The notes below the pieces were generated by a model. That model made no database searches and had not been told where the DNA came from. It was given only the letters and a program-made list of their open reading frames with translations. This document shows positions 17,297-26,813 of a stretch of DNA of 64,000 nt, in pieces. Every line of letters begins with the position of its first letter. Position 1 is the first letter of the stretch. A program made the position numbers and the translations under genes. This DNA comes from Lederbergia citri (GTDB lineage: Bacteria; Bacillota; Bacilli; Bacillales; Bacillaceae_C). The DNA is taken from NCBI RefSeq assembly GCF_018343625.1, contig NZ_JAGYPG010000003.1, positions 189,102-253,101 of the forward strand, in the 5' to 3' direction.

Positions 17297-17367
17297 ACGG
17301 GAAGTGAATCTTTTTCGCTTCTAAAGCGTATACTTTTGTACTAACGAACGGAAGAGGTTGGTATGAC

Positions 17368-18078
17368 ATGACGGATTATAGTATAAAAGTAGAGGATGAA
17401 CTACGGGTTTGGAAAGAAAAAATGTTAAAGCAGTCCAGCCTGATTAATCGAATATCGAAAAAAGCACAAACGAAAGTCAATCAACTCATTCCGGAAAAAG
17501 TCCATACTGTTGTGACCGAAAGTATAAAAAATATGGTAAAAGCAACACTGGTTGGTTCGGATATAACAACGAAGAAGCACCAAACCTTAGGAATGAGTCT
17601 TTACGAGAAGGACGAATTACTGAAAGAAAAATTGTCAACATATCGGAAAACCGCCGTCATTGAAGGGGCTGGAACAGGTGCAGGCGGTATTTTGCTTGGA
17701 TTAGCTGATTTTCCACTACTCTTGTCAATCGAGATGAAATTTTTATTTGAAGCGGCAGCCATTTACGGCTTCGACACAAACGAATATGAAGAGCGTTTGT
17801 TCATTCTTCATGTTTTCCAGCTTGCTTTTTCTAGCGATGAAAAACGGAAAGAAACGTTCCGAATCATTGAAAATTGGGAAGAAGAAAAACAGTTTTTAGC
17901 GGATATGGACTGGAAAAAGTTCCAGCAAGAATATCGGGATTATATTGATTTTGTGAAGATGCTGCAACTGATTCCAGGCTTTGGTGCGATTGTTGGAGCA
18001 TATGCGAACTATAATCTCCTTGACCATCTAGGGGAAACAGCAATGAACGCCTATCGATTAAGGATTTTACAAAACTAA
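17368..18078 (+). CDS. EcsC family protein
   Basis: A 236-residue member of the EcsC family, named after the third gene of the Bacillus ecs operon, whose biochemical role is unknown. Recognisable are the Gly-rich central segment GAGTGAGGILLGLADFPLLL and the late LIPGFGAIVGAYANYNLLDHLG. These hydrophobic helices suggest peripheral or partial membrane association. It is not next to ecsAB here. Ribosome site GAAGAGG is 10 bases before the ATG; a hairpin follows the gene. Confidence 0.87.
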   Translation: MTDYSIKVEDELRVWKEKMLKQSSLINRISKKAQTKVNQLIPEKVHTVVTESIKNMVKATLVGSDITTKKHQTLGMSLYEKDELLKEKLSTYRKTAVIEGAGTGAGGILLGLADFPLLLSIEMKFLFEAAAIYGFDTNEYEERLFILHVFQLAFSSDEKRKETFRIIENWEEEKQFLADMDWKKFQQEYRDYIDFVKMLQLIPGFGAIVGAYANYNLLDHLGETAMNAYRLRILQN

Positions 18079-18083
18079 AATAA

Positions 18084-18120
18084 AGGCCGATTACTACTAA
18101 AGTAATCGGCCTTGTATATT
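18084..18120 (+). terminator. Terminator after the EcsC-family gene
   Basis: A 13-bp stem (AAGGCCGATTACT with AGTAATCGGCCTT) around a 4-base loop. The T tract is short and interrupted. Confidence 0.75.
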
Positions 18121-18164
18121 TAATAAGAAATATAAAATGGAACTTTGTGGACAACTTTCTAGGC

Positions 18165-18248
18165 AGGAAGTTGTCGTCTAGCGCAAGCAGCCATCGACTA
18201 ACAAACTTCTTGCCCTTCTCCCTACGATAAGTCAACATCGGCTTGTTT
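18165..18248. other. Left part of the 431-bp gene-free stretch before mprF
   Basis: GC-richer than the flanks, with an inverted repeat formed by ACAACTTTCTAG and CAGGAAGTTGT around 18150-18175. I see no ORF or promoter of note. It adjoins the repeat element and may belong to it. Confidence 0.4.
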
Positions 18249-18378
18249 TGTCTAGCTACAGACGCCAGCCCCTCGAGGTCAAATAACCTGAGGCAATAAA
18301 GTCAAAATACGGACTTTTTTGCCTCAGAACATTTGCTTGTCGGGGCTAAGCAGGCGTCTTCCGCTTTTCCAACCTCGC
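18249..18378 (-). repeat. Bacillaceae intergenic repeat, long copy
   Basis: Begins TGTCTAGCTACAGACGCC and ends GGCGTCTTCCGCTTTT, the reverse complements of the ends of the copy at 14743-14835. Internal stems include GAGGCAA/TTGCCTC and GCCAGCCCC/GGGGCTAAG. No coding capacity. Confidence 0.72.
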
Positions 18379-18509
18379 CGTGTTCCTTTATCTCATCGAA
18401 GGTCAAGTAAGGAACGTCGACTAAAACCGCCACGTCCTGTGGCGACGTCGACGGACCCACATCCTGTGGGCCTGTACGTCGATGGACAGGCGCTTACGCT
18501 TTTGTTTTT
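18379..18509 (-). repeat. Second structured repeat abutting the mprF stop codon
   Basis: Contains GCCACGTCCTGTGGC and CCCACATCCTGTGGG hairpins, flanked by three CGTCGA-containing segments, and ends GGCGCTTACGCTTTT, another version of the element terminus. The end lies one base from the mprF stop codon, so the element may provide the gene's 3' end or terminator. Confidence 0.6.
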
Positions 18510-21044
18510 TCAATCTCTCTTTTTACTAATTAAGAGCGTAACCTGCGCCATCGTAAACGTTAGAGACGACTTTTTACGATACGCCAAATATTTAGGCTCC
18601 CATCTATCTGCATACTTTTCCTTAAAATTTCTTAATCCTTTGAAATGGTACAAAAAGTGACCGTGTAAAAATAATTGCGCAGCCAGTCTTTCGCTTAAAA
18701 ATGAAAACTTCGATTGACCAACATTTGAAAGTGGGGCCATGCCTAAATTAAATTGACGGTAGCCGGATTCCTTTGCCCATTCAAATAGCGAAATGAAAAT
18801 AAAATCCATCGTTCCTGAAGGAGCTCCTGGCAAAAAGCGCATCAAATCAACTGAAGCAGTATTCCCTTCGTCGTACATTGGCATAATACTGGCAAAACCA
18901 ATAATTCCTTCTTTCCCTCTTAAAACAATAATCTTAGACATATTCAAATAATGTTCACCAAAAAAACCGAGTGAGAAGCCTTTTTCGCTCCTGCCATTTA
19001 GCCATTTATCCGAAACCTCTTTTAATTCTTGTAAAAGATCTGTCTGGAAGGGAGGATTCAACACCTCTACTAAATAATCTTCCCTTTCAAATTTATTTTT
19101 TATCGCTCTTTTTCCCTTCATCTTCTTTCCGGTAAGTGTGAATTCGTCCAAATCGACAAACGCTTCCTCACCTAGCTTGAAAAAATCAAAACCGTATTCA
19201 TGAAGATGAGGGATCACTTTATTGCTTACTTCATAAAATACAAGCCTATATCCAAAGCGGTCGGCAGTATCAAGAAATTCCTCAATGGCAGAAGGAATTT
19301 CTTCTTTATTTCCGACTGGGTCCCCAAGAATAATAATTTTATCAGCATATGTTTGATAGCTAAACAGAACCGTTTCATTTTTATTCCAGAAAAGGAATTT
19401 ATCGTGTAAAAAAATGAGATGTGATAGGACCGAGCCGTCATATTTCGTAAGGTGTTCTTTAATTTTTTCTTCCTGATGAATCGATGGTTCACTCGTGAAA
19501 AGTTTTGGTTTTCGGATAACGTAACCTAATACTAAAATAATACTTGCAATTAGCAGCCCAATAAAACCACTGTAAAATAAATCATGATAATCCGTTATTA
19601 CAAAGGGGCGAAGTTTAGATGGAATAGTAAATTTTGATGTTGGCAAATTCAAGTAGCCAATGATGATATACATGGCCGTAAAAAATAAGACAACTGCTAT
19701 ATCAATAAGCGCTTTTCCCCATGTCATCACATAACTTTCACGGTAAAAACGTTTTTTCGATATGAATAAAAGTAATGCTACAAACAACATAAAGATTGTT
19801 TCTTCATAATCAATTCCTTTTAACACAGAAAAGATCGCTGCAAGCGATAAAACTAAAATCGACAAATGGTAAGCCCTTTTTACCTTGTATTCAATCCCTC
19901 TACTCAGTCCCAAAAGGATAAAACCTGCAGCAACCGTCAATTGATGCGAAACTTGCATAATCGGTTGCGACAAAAATTCCTCCGCGATTCGTAGCCTGTA
20001 CAGAACTCCTGGAACCGCAGCTGAAAGCAGTAGAATAAGTCCAGATATAAAAATAAGGGCAGTCAAGGAAATATGGCTGACTCGCTGAAAGAAAATATTC
20101 GGCAAGTTATTCCACGAGCGATTCCATTTATCCCAATACTCTTTAATGAAAAGGACTGCCGCTAGTAGGAAAGGAAAAATAAAATACCCGAGTCGATATA
20201 AAATAAGCAAGACGAGTACTTTTTCATCAAGAATTCCAAAGCTTTGCATTCCCCAAAGAAACACGAGGTCAAATGATCCCATCCCTCCAGGTATCATACT
20301 GACAATTCCTGCGCATGAAGCGATGATGAAGATGGGGATTAAGTGTGATAATGGAATAGGAATATTTAATAAATACGTCAAATACCAGATGACAATGAAC
20401 ACAGCTGTCCATTCTAGTGCTGAGACAAGTACAAGCTGGCCTTCTATTCGAAGTTTTAAATGCGAGCCACTCTTACGCTTATTTTGCCAAACATATAAAA
20501 CGATAAAGATTGGTAAATATAAAATGACTACTAAAACCGCAAGCATTAGCCACTTTGTATCTTGAAACAAAGGGAAATTTCTATATCCGATAGGAATAAT
20601 CCATGATATAAGGGAGATTCCGGTAAGATAAAAAAGCGTGACAGACGCAATTGTTTTCAACAAACCTTGTTTTTCAATATCGTATTTTGTATAAAAATAA
20701 CTTCTTAGCATTAAGCCAACGAGCCCGCCAAAACCGATAATATTGGAAAAGGTATTCACAATAAATGATTGTTTAATTAATCTCTTTGGGGAAATTTTAA
20801 CACCCAATAATTTTACAATCACAGTATCGTATAAAAACATAGGTGATACAGCAAAAAGAGCAACAATAAAAAACAAAGCCACTTCCCAAATTTGAAGCTG
20901 GCTTACTTCTTGTTGTAGTAAGTTGAAGTCTACACCTCTAACTGACTTTTGAATCTCAACGACAGCTAAAATCAATAAAAGGAGCGGGAATAATATTTTT
21001 AGAACTTGAAATAGTTGCTTTTTCTGAATCTTAATAATGGTCAA
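18510..21044 (-). CDS. mprF: Phosphatidylglycerol lysyltransferase/flippase MprF
   Basis: Bifunctional membrane protein that adds lysine (or alanine) from charged tRNA to phosphatidylglycerol and flips the product outward, lowering negative surface charge and protecting against cationic peptides and daptomycin. About 844 residues: an N-terminal flippase of about 14 helices, then the cytosolic DUF2156 synthase domain with the conserved LMRFLPGAPSGTMDFIFISL and FNLGMAPLSNVG. The start is uncertain. The frame is open to an ATG at 21104 without a ribosome site; family alignment favours a start near 21044 (TTG), but GAGGTG directly abuts that codon, while ATT at 21038 has better spacing. Confidence 0.93.
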   Translation of the reverse strand: MTIIKIQKKQLFQVLKILFPLLLLILAVVEIQKSVRGVDFNLLQQEVSQLQIWEVALFFIVALFAVSPMFLYDTVIVKLLGVKISPKRLIKQSFIVNTFSNIIGFGGLVGLMLRSYFYTKYDIEKQGLLKTIASVTLFYLTGISLISWIIPIGYRNFPLFQDTKWLMLAVLVVILYLPIFIVLYVWQNKRKSGSHLKLRIEGQLVLVSALEWTAVFIVIWYLTYLLNIPIPLSHLIPIFIIASCAGIVSMIPGGMGSFDLVFLWGMQSFGILDEKVLVLLILYRLGYFIFPFLLAAVLFIKEYWDKWNRSWNNLPNIFFQRVSHISLTALIFISGLILLLSAAVPGVLYRLRIAEEFLSQPIMQVSHQLTVAAGFILLGLSRGIEYKVKRAYHLSILVLSLAAIFSVLKGIDYEETIFMLFVALLLFISKKRFYRESYVMTWGKALIDIAVVLFFTAMYIIIGYLNLPTSKFTIPSKLRPFVITDYHDLFYSGFIGLLIASIILVLGYVIRKPKLFTSEPSIHQEEKIKEHLTKYDGSVLSHLIFLHDKFLFWNKNETVLFSYQTYADKIIILGDPVGNKEEIPSAIEEFLDTADRFGYRLVFYEVSNKVIPHLHEYGFDFFKLGEEAFVDLDEFTLTGKKMKGKRAIKNKFEREDYLVEVLNPPFQTDLLQELKEVSDKWLNGRSEKGFSLGFFGEHYLNMSKIIVLRGKEGIIGFASIMPMYDEGNTASVDLMRFLPGAPSGTMDFIFISLFEWAKESGYRQFNLGMAPLSNVGQSKFSFLSERLAAQLFLHGHFLYHFKGLRNFKEKYADRWEPKYLAYRKKSSLTFTMAQVTLLISKKRD

Positions 21045-21143
21045 CACCTCATTGCTGCCTAGATATCTCGTCCATTTTAACACTATAAAAAAGAAAAGGC
21101 TCATTCTATTAAAGGGAGGAGTGGATTTTAAAATTATTAATAA

Positions 21144-21761
21144 TTAATCTTTACCCAATCCATTCCAATAAAATTCCACAATCTGATCAGCCATTTCTTC
21201 AATTGGAAATAGAGGTTTCTCGTGGGAATCTTTATAGTTTCCAATTGTTAACAAAGACACAAAAGCATGAGCGGCGAATTTGGGATCGACTTTGGATATT
21301 TCACCTTTTAATATAGCCTCATTAAATGCTTCTTCAAGCACTTTATACATTTGTTCTTCGGCCTCTTTTATTTCTTGTATCTGTTCAGTCGATAAGGAAG
21401 CATTGGCCTCTTTAAAAAAACTTGTTAAATCGATATCAATTGTCGCGCGTAAAAAAGTTTTGGAAAATGTATGTAAACGTTCTTTCAATGGGCGATTACC
21501 AGACAACAGCTGATTCATTTCTTTTCTGATTCGAACCATCATTTTTACCATGGCATCCGTAAACAATTCAGCCTTGGTTGAATAATGGTAATAAATCGTT
21601 GCTTTTGTAACTCCGCATGTCTGAGCAACATCATCCATCGAAACGATTTTATAGCCATGTTCCAGAAACAAGCGGGTAGCAACATCTAGTATAATTTCTT
21701 TCGTCGGTTTTGCTTTTTCGTCCTGCCGTGGCCTTCCTATTGGACGTTGTTTCTGTTCCAC
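21144..21761 (-). CDS. TetR/AcrR family regulator of the MMPL gene
   Basis: A 205-residue TetR repressor: N-terminal helix-turn-helix with EIILDVATRLFLEHGYKIVS and GVTKATIYYHYSTKAELF, then an all-helical ligand-binding domain. I prefer GTG 21761 because GAGGAGAG lies 6 bases upstream; the longer form begins inside that ribosome site. It is divergent from the MMPL transporter, with about 119 bp between the starts, so it probably represses both. Confidence 0.9.
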   Translation of the reverse strand: MEQKQRPIGRPRQDEKAKPTKEIILDVATRLFLEHGYKIVSMDDVAQTCGVTKATIYYHYSTKAELFTDAMVKMMVRIRKEMNQLLSGNRPLKERLHTFSKTFLRATIDIDLTSFFKEANASLSTEQIQEIKEAEEQMYKVLEEAFNEAILKGEISKVDPKFAAHAFVSLLTIGNYKDSHEKPLFPIEEMADQIVEFYWNGLGKD

Positions 21762-21819
21762 TATTTTCTCTCCTCGCAACACAAATTATTAATTATTATA
21801 TCATAAAAAAAATTACTTC

Positions 21820-21849
21820 TTGATAAATTAACTAACCAGTATATATAAT
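21820..21849 (+). promoter_or_regulatory. Promoter of the MMPL transporter gene
   Basis: TTGATA (21820-21825), 18 bp, TATAAT (21844-21849). ACTAACCAGT (21831-21840), with an ACT/AGT dyad, lies in the spacer, a plausible TetR contact. Confidence 0.6.
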
Positions 21850-21880
21850 TAAAACAAAAATATGGAGGGAAGTGTTTTGG

Positions 21881-24121
21881 ATGAAACTTCACCCTTTTAA
21901 TGGATGGGGAAAATACGTTGGGGGCCCATTATCTAGATGGATTACTCTTGCCATTTGGGTGTTATTAACTGTTGTCTTATCTTTTGCATGGCCGGCGGTC
22001 AATGAAGTAGAGGATGATGCCGCTGAAGATCTTCCTGCTTCAACCATGTCACAACAGGCAAATGCCCTGATCAATATGGAATTTCCCAATGATGCTGGAA
22101 ACCCTGTTTTGATTGTCTGGCATAGAGATGACAAACTTACAGAACTGGATTTTGAAGCTATCCAAACATTATATTCGTCGTTACAAGATAAACCGTTAAA
22201 AATGCAAAAAACTTTACCTCCGCTCGGAAATATCCCAGTTCCCGCACTATCTCAAAGTGCGTCCGAAGATGGTACATCCATTGTGACTCCTATTTTTTTC
22301 GGAAAAAGCGCAGGAACGGAAATTTTACAAGATAATATGGATTCATTGGAAAAAATCATAAAACAAACGTTAAATGGAGATCCTTTTGGGAAGAAACTTA
22401 CAGAGACGGGACTTCATGTACGTTTATCTGGACCTGTAGGTATACAGACTGATGCAGTAAACTTGTTTAGCCAAGCAGATGTTAAATTATTGATTGCAAC
22501 GGTACTGTTAGTTTTGATTTTATTAATTCTTCTGTATCGGTCTCCATTCATGGCCATTATTCCTTTAATTGTGGTGGGCTTTGCATATGGTGTAATCAGT
22601 CCTATTCTTGGGTTTCTAGCAGATCATGGTTGGATTACCGTAGACGCCCAAGGAGTTTCCATTATGACGGTACTATTGTTTGGAGCAGGAACCGACTATT
22701 GTCTGTTCTTAATTTCAAGATATCGGGACACTTTGCTTTATGAAGAAAACAAGTTTAAAGCTCTTCAAGCAGCAATCAAGGAATCTAGCGGAGCCATTAC
22801 GATGAGTGCATTGACCGTTGTAATTGGACTAGGAACGCTTGGACTTGCTCATTACGGCTCTTTTCATCGATTTGCTGTACCCTTTAGTTTAGCTGTTCTT
22901 TTGATGGGGATAGCTGCATTAACTCTTCTCCCTGCTTTACTTGCGATATTTGGAAGAGGAGCTTTCTATCCTTTTATCCCTAGAACAACAAAAATGACAG
23001 AGGCATTATCCATAAAAAAAGGAAAAACAATTAAACAAAGGAAAGAGAATGGGAGAATTAGTAAAGGGTTAGGACGAATCGTTACTCGTCGGCCCTGGAC
23101 GATTATACTAATTGCCTTGATCCTGCTAGGAGGTCTAGCCTCTTTTGTTCCGCGCATTCATTATACGTATGATTTATTGGCATCCTTTCCAAAAGATATG
23201 CCTTCAAGAGAGGGCTTTGACATAATTTCCAGCCATTTCTCAGCTGGTGAACTTGCACCTGTCAACATTGTGATAGATACAAAAGGTAAGCAAGAGCCAT
23301 GGATGGAAAGGTTAGAAAGCATTCCATTTATTGCAGATGTGGCGGAGCCAATGCAAGGAAAAAGCAATTCACAGTTATTTTTATATGAAGCATCGTTAAA
23401 AGAAAATCCTTATTCATTAGAGGCGATCAATCGCATCCCAGAGTTACAGGACCAACTGAAAGAAATACTAGATAAAGCAGGAATAAAAGATGCAGAAAAT
23501 CACTTTTGGATTGGGGGAGAAACAGCTGCTCTTTATGATACAAAAGTGACAACGGACAGAGACCAATCTGTCATTATTCCAGTCATGATCGGTATTATCT
23601 CTTTATTGCTTTTATTATACTTGCGTTCTCTAACTGCAATGGTCTATTTAGTGGCGACCGTTGTTCTATCATTCTTTTCTGCACTCGGGGCAGGATGGAT
23701 TATCCTTCACTATGGTTTAGGAGATCCTGCGATTCAAGGAATCATTCCGTTGTACGCTTTCGTATTTCTAGTCGCTCTTGGAGAAGACTACAATATTTTT
23801 ATGGTTTCAGAAATATGGAAGAACAAACGAAAACAAAACCATCGTGAAGCAGTTTCCAGTGGTGTTATCCAAACAGGAAGTGTTATTACATCAGCAGGTT
23901 TGATTTTGGCGGGTACTTTTGCAGTATTGACAACACTTCCGATTCAGATCCTTGTTCAATTTGGAATTATCACTGCGATAGGTGTCCTACTCGATACATT
24001 TATTGTGCGGCCCCTTCTTGTACCGGCTATTACAACAGTCCTTGGGCGCTACGCCTTTTGGCCAGGTAAGCTATGGAAAAAGAAAGAAGTTTCAACTGAA
24101 AATTCATCCGTTTCATCATGA
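21881..24121 (+). CDS. MMPL/RND family transporter
   Basis: A 746-residue exporter of the MMPL branch of the RND superfamily, with 12 predicted membrane helices in two halves, each containing one large extracellular domain. Family features are the GAGTDYCLFLISRYRD motif in the first half and ALGEDYNIFMVSE in the second; the acidic residues form the proton relay. Bacillus relatives are YdfJ and YdgH; substrates are lipids or toxic hydrophobic compounds. ATG 21881 lies 10 bases after GGAGGGA. It is divergent from a TetR gene that likely controls it, and is followed by a terminator. Confidence 0.9.
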   Translation: MKLHPFNGWGKYVGGPLSRWITLAIWVLLTVVLSFAWPAVNEVEDDAAEDLPASTMSQQANALINMEFPNDAGNPVLIVWHRDDKLTELDFEAIQTLYSSLQDKPLKMQKTLPPLGNIPVPALSQSASEDGTSIVTPIFFGKSAGTEILQDNMDSLEKIIKQTLNGDPFGKKLTETGLHVRLSGPVGIQTDAVNLFSQADVKLLIATVLLVLILLILLYRSPFMAIIPLIVVGFAYGVISPILGFLADHGWITVDAQGVSIMTVLLFGAGTDYCLFLISRYRDTLLYEENKFKALQAAIKESSGAITMSALTVVIGLGTLGLAHYGSFHRFAVPFSLAVLLMGIAALTLLPALLAIFGRGAFYPFIPRTTKMTEALSIKKGKTIKQRKENGRISKGLGRIVTRRPWTIILIALILLGGLASFVPRIHYTYDLLASFPKDMPSREGFDIISSHFSAGELAPVNIVIDTKGKQEPWMERLESIPFIADVAEPMQGKSNSQLFLYEASLKENPYSLEAINRIPELQDQLKEILDKAGIKDAENHFWIGGETAALYDTKVTTDRDQSVIIPVMIGIISLLLLLYLRSLTAMVYLVATVVLSFFSALGAGWIILHYGLGDPAIQGIIPLYAFVFLVALGEDYNIFMVSEIWKNKRKQNHREAVSSGVIQTGSVITSAGLILAGTFAVLTTLPIQILVQFGIITAIGVLLDTFIVRPLLVPAITTVLGRYAFWPGKLWKKKEVSTENSSVSS

Positions 24122-24126
24122 CATGT

Positions 24127-24165
24127 GAATTCCGGGCATCCTTGTGATTCTCGGAATTCTTTACT
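24127..24165 (+). terminator. Terminator after the MMPL gene
   Basis: GAATTCCGGG (24127-24136) pairs with CTCGGAATTC (24150-24159) through one G-U pair, followed by TTTACTTTA. It touches the end of the convergent uvsE gene. Confidence 0.7.
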
Positions 24166-25126
24166 TTAAATAAAAGGAAGAACCATCCACAATTTCAACA
24201 TCCTTTCTATTTCTACAATCATCCATTAACTTAAACAATGCATCATCCTTTTTCTTTGCCTCGATCATACAGTCAATTTGAGGGACAGTCCCTTTTATTT
24301 CGTTTAAAAAAGTGAAAAACATTTCAATATCCAAATAATCTGAATGATGACGAAAAGCCTTATCACTTTTAGGACTTGATATATGCATTTTTATAGGAAA
24401 TGGAGAGGCTGTCCATGTTTGGATAACTCGTTCCCAATTGGATTGCCAATCATAATGTTGATGGTGGGCCAGGTGATGGTGATAATCAAATACAAGAGGA
24501 ATCCCAAGTTTTTCACATAAGTATAGGGTGTCTTCCATCGTAAATGACGTGTCATCATTTTCGAGCATGATCATTTTTTGTATTCCTTGAGGGACAACCA
24601 TCCAATTTTCGACAAAGCGTTCTAGAGATTTCTCCGTATCCTTGTAGTTTCCTCCAACATGCATGACACAGCGATGGGTCGGATTTAGCCCCATCCCCTT
24701 AAGTAACAAATAATGGTGTTTTAATGTATGAACGGAATTTCTCAAAACATCAGGCTTCAAAGAATTAATAAGAACAAAATGGTCCGGATGAAAATCAACT
24801 CTTAATCTATGTTCTTTTACGAATTGTCCGATTTCACGTAACTTTTCCCGAATGGGGGCCAAATAATCCCAATCTTGAAGTGCTTCATGGGTCGCCAAAG
24901 GAATTAGACGTGATGTCATTCGATAAAAATGAATATCGTATGCAACGTTATGCCTTAAAAGGCGTAATGTATTATGCAAGTTGGCTAATGCGATTTGCTC
25001 CAATTTACGAATAGCTGCCTCACGATCCTTTAGTTTTTGGAAATTTGCAAATGTCATTGTTTTAGATGGAGAAGCATTTTGAAGCTCCATGCTTAAAGCC
25101 ACATAGCCAAGACGAACAAGTGTCAT
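24161..25126 (-). CDS. uvsE: UV DNA damage endonuclease UvsE
   Basis: Nicks DNA immediately 5' to cyclobutane dimers, 6-4 photoproducts and other lesions, starting alternative excision repair. A TIM-barrel metalloenzyme of 321 residues. Family motifs: VRLGYVALSMELQNASPSKT at the N-terminus, RVDFHPDHF, MHVGGNYKDTEKSLERF, LENDDTSFT and FDYHHHLAHH, which provide metal ligands. GGAGGTGG lies 7 bases from ATG 25126, deciding the start; a longer frame overlaps the AEC transporter gene. In Bacillus subtilis the homologue (YwjD) acts in spores. Here it coexists with the splAB photolyase in the same window. Confidence 0.93.
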   Translation of the reverse strand: MTLVRLGYVALSMELQNASPSKTMTFANFQKLKDREAAIRKLEQIALANLHNTLRLLRHNVAYDIHFYRMTSRLIPLATHEALQDWDYLAPIREKLREIGQFVKEHRLRVDFHPDHFVLINSLKPDVLRNSVHTLKHHYLLLKGMGLNPTHRCVMHVGGNYKDTEKSLERFVENWMVVPQGIQKMIMLENDDTSFTMEDTLYLCEKLGIPLVFDYHHHLAHHQHYDWQSNWERVIQTWTASPFPIKMHISSPKSDKAFRHHSDYLDIEMFFTFLNEIKGTVPQIDCMIEAKKKDDALFKLMDDCRNRKDVEIVDGSSFYLK

Positions 25127-25182
25127 TGTTTCCACCTCCATTTTTAGTATGGAAAAATGGAGGTTTGTTAAACAAGAAAAAT

Positions 25183-26124
25183 TTATATCTGGTATAAAAC
25201 GGATAATAGAAAGTAAAGCAAGGGGATTGTCAGTATGCACAACAATGTAGTCAATAACACCCCGGTAGAAGCAAAAAGTGTGTCACCACCGTATTTTTGT
25301 GCATAGAACGAAATCGTAGGAGCGGATGGCATTCCTGAAATGATGATGGCAATCAACAATAAAGAAGATGGAGTTGATATGGCCATAAAAGGAAACAAGC
25401 ATAAAGGGATAAAAATTAATTTTGTCATTGCCGACTTCCATAAGTAAAAATTATTTAATAGTGAAGACACATCTTTATAATGTACTTTGGCAAGTAGGGA
25501 TCCAATCATTATCATGGAAAGTGGAATGGTCATTTTGCCAACACTTTCTAATGATCTAGAAATTATGTCAGGCCAACTAACAGGAAGGAATAATACGAAT
25601 AGTCCAATAAAAGTTGCAAGGATTCCTGGGTTCAAAAAAATCTTGTTCCAATGGATTCGTTCTTGATCCTTAGTAAAAATATGCACACCATAAGTCCAAA
25701 TTAAAATTAAATAACATATATTAAACATCGTTAAATAAATAATTCCTTGTTCTTTTAGGAGGATAAAGCTAATAGCATAACCTATAAAACCTTGGTTTCC
25801 AAATATAGTTAGACCTTCATAAACATTTTTCTGCTTCTCTGGCAGTTGAGATCTCTTTCTCATTTTGGCAGCAAGTAAAATAGAGATGACTAGTATATAT
25901 ATGGACATAAAAACGAGCCAAAGTAATTCGTGGATAACTTGTACTGAAAAAGGAATATCCAACGAAAATAAAATAAGAGCAGGTAATGTAATATATAGAA
26001 CAAGCTGAGTTAAAACTTCATCAGAATACTCATTTAAAATACCCCGTTTTCGTGCGATAAATCCAACTAAAGCAATCATATAAAGAACGAGCATTTCTTG
26101 TATAAAAGATCCTCCTGTAGTCAT
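25183..26124 (-). CDS. AEC family transporter
   Basis: Member of the auxin efflux carrier family, about 313 residues with ten hydrophobic helices in two five-helix repeats. The later IIISGMPSAPTISFYAQKYGG segment is typical of the crossover region. Bacterial relatives carry malate, malonate or similar acids; the substrate cannot be told here. Three consecutive ATG codons start the frame; the third (26124) has the best spacing from GGGAGG. It lies upstream of uvsE on the same strand. Confidence 0.87.
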   Translation of the reverse strand: MTTGGSFIQEMLVLYMIALVGFIARKRGILNEYSDEVLTQLVLYITLPALILFSLDIPFSVQVIHELLWLVFMSIYILVISILLAAKMRKRSQLPEKQKNVYEGLTIFGNQGFIGYAISFILLKEQGIIYLTMFNICYLILIWTYGVHIFTKDQERIHWNKIFLNPGILATFIGLFVLFLPVSWPDIISRSLESVGKMTIPLSMIMIGSLLAKVHYKDVSSLLNNFYLWKSAMTKLIFIPLCLFPFMAISTPSSLLLIAIIISGMPSAPTISFYAQKYGGDTLFASTGVLLTTLLCILTIPLLYFLLSVLYQI

Positions 26125-26293
26125 CATCATTCCTCCCTGTAGCCTACTGTATGAATTCTACAATTAAAAAGTTCATAAACTTGGAAAGGCGATATAAAGA
26201 GAGAATACAACCTTTGTTTTTGTATCGGTTTTTCCTTGGATAAGAAGAGCCTAATTGCTTCATACTAACTAAAAAATAGGGAGTGAATTGATT

Positions 26294-26659
26294 ATGGAAC
26301 ATCAACATGAAACTTCGATTGAACAACATTTAATTCATTATAAAGAAGGGCTTGGCAATTACCAAAAAAGCATGCCTGAGCTAGTTAGTGCCTTCAATCA
26401 CTTTACAGAAACAGCCTTTAGTGAGGGGGAAATACCACAAAAGTACAAGCAATTAATGGCTTTATGTATCAGTATTTATTCGCAAAATGAGCATTGTATG
26501 ATATATCATACGAAGGGTTGTGTAGATAATGGGTGTACAGAGCAAGAGATAATGGAGAGTATCGGTGTTGCCGCTGCCATCGGTGGGGGAGCAGTGATGA
26601 GCCAAGCTGCTACAATTGTAAGAGACAGTATGAGTCAGTTAAAGCAACAAAGTCACTAA
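26294..26659 (+). CDS. Carboxymuconolactone decarboxylase (AhpD-like) family protein
   Basis: A 121-residue all-helical protein of the CMD/AhpD family. The core is YKQLMALCISIYSQNEHCMIYHTKGCVDNGCTEQE (in two contiguous parts), with Cys and His spaced as in the AhpD active site, and an alanine/glycine-rich helix follows. Members have thiol peroxidase-partner or decarboxylase roles; peroxide defence is more likely here, but this is an inference. ATG 26294 has AGGGAGTG upstream. It is monocistronic, with a long terminator. Confidence 0.83.
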   Translation: MEHQHETSIEQHLIHYKEGLGNYQKSMPELVSAFNHFTETAFSEGEIPQKYKQLMALCISIYSQNEHCMIYHTKGCVDNGCTEQEIMESIGVAAAIGGGAVMSQAATIVRDSMSQLKQQSH

Positions 26660-26673
26660 GTAATCAATGAGTG

Positions 26674-26708
26674 GTGGGTAGTCTAATTAGACTACCCACT
26701 TTCTTTTT
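26674..26708 (+). terminator. Terminator after the AhpD-like gene
   Basis: A perfect 26-bp palindrome at 26674-26699 (GTGGGTAGTC arm, TAATTA centre), then TTTCTTTTTTT. Confidence 0.92.
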
Positions 26709-26813
26709 TTAAAATTGATGCCAATTCGAAAAATCCATTCTAATTGCTAGGAATTCTATCATCGAAGTTTTAATATTAAAGTATAATGTCCAGCAAAGAA
26801 AGGTTGGTGCCAT

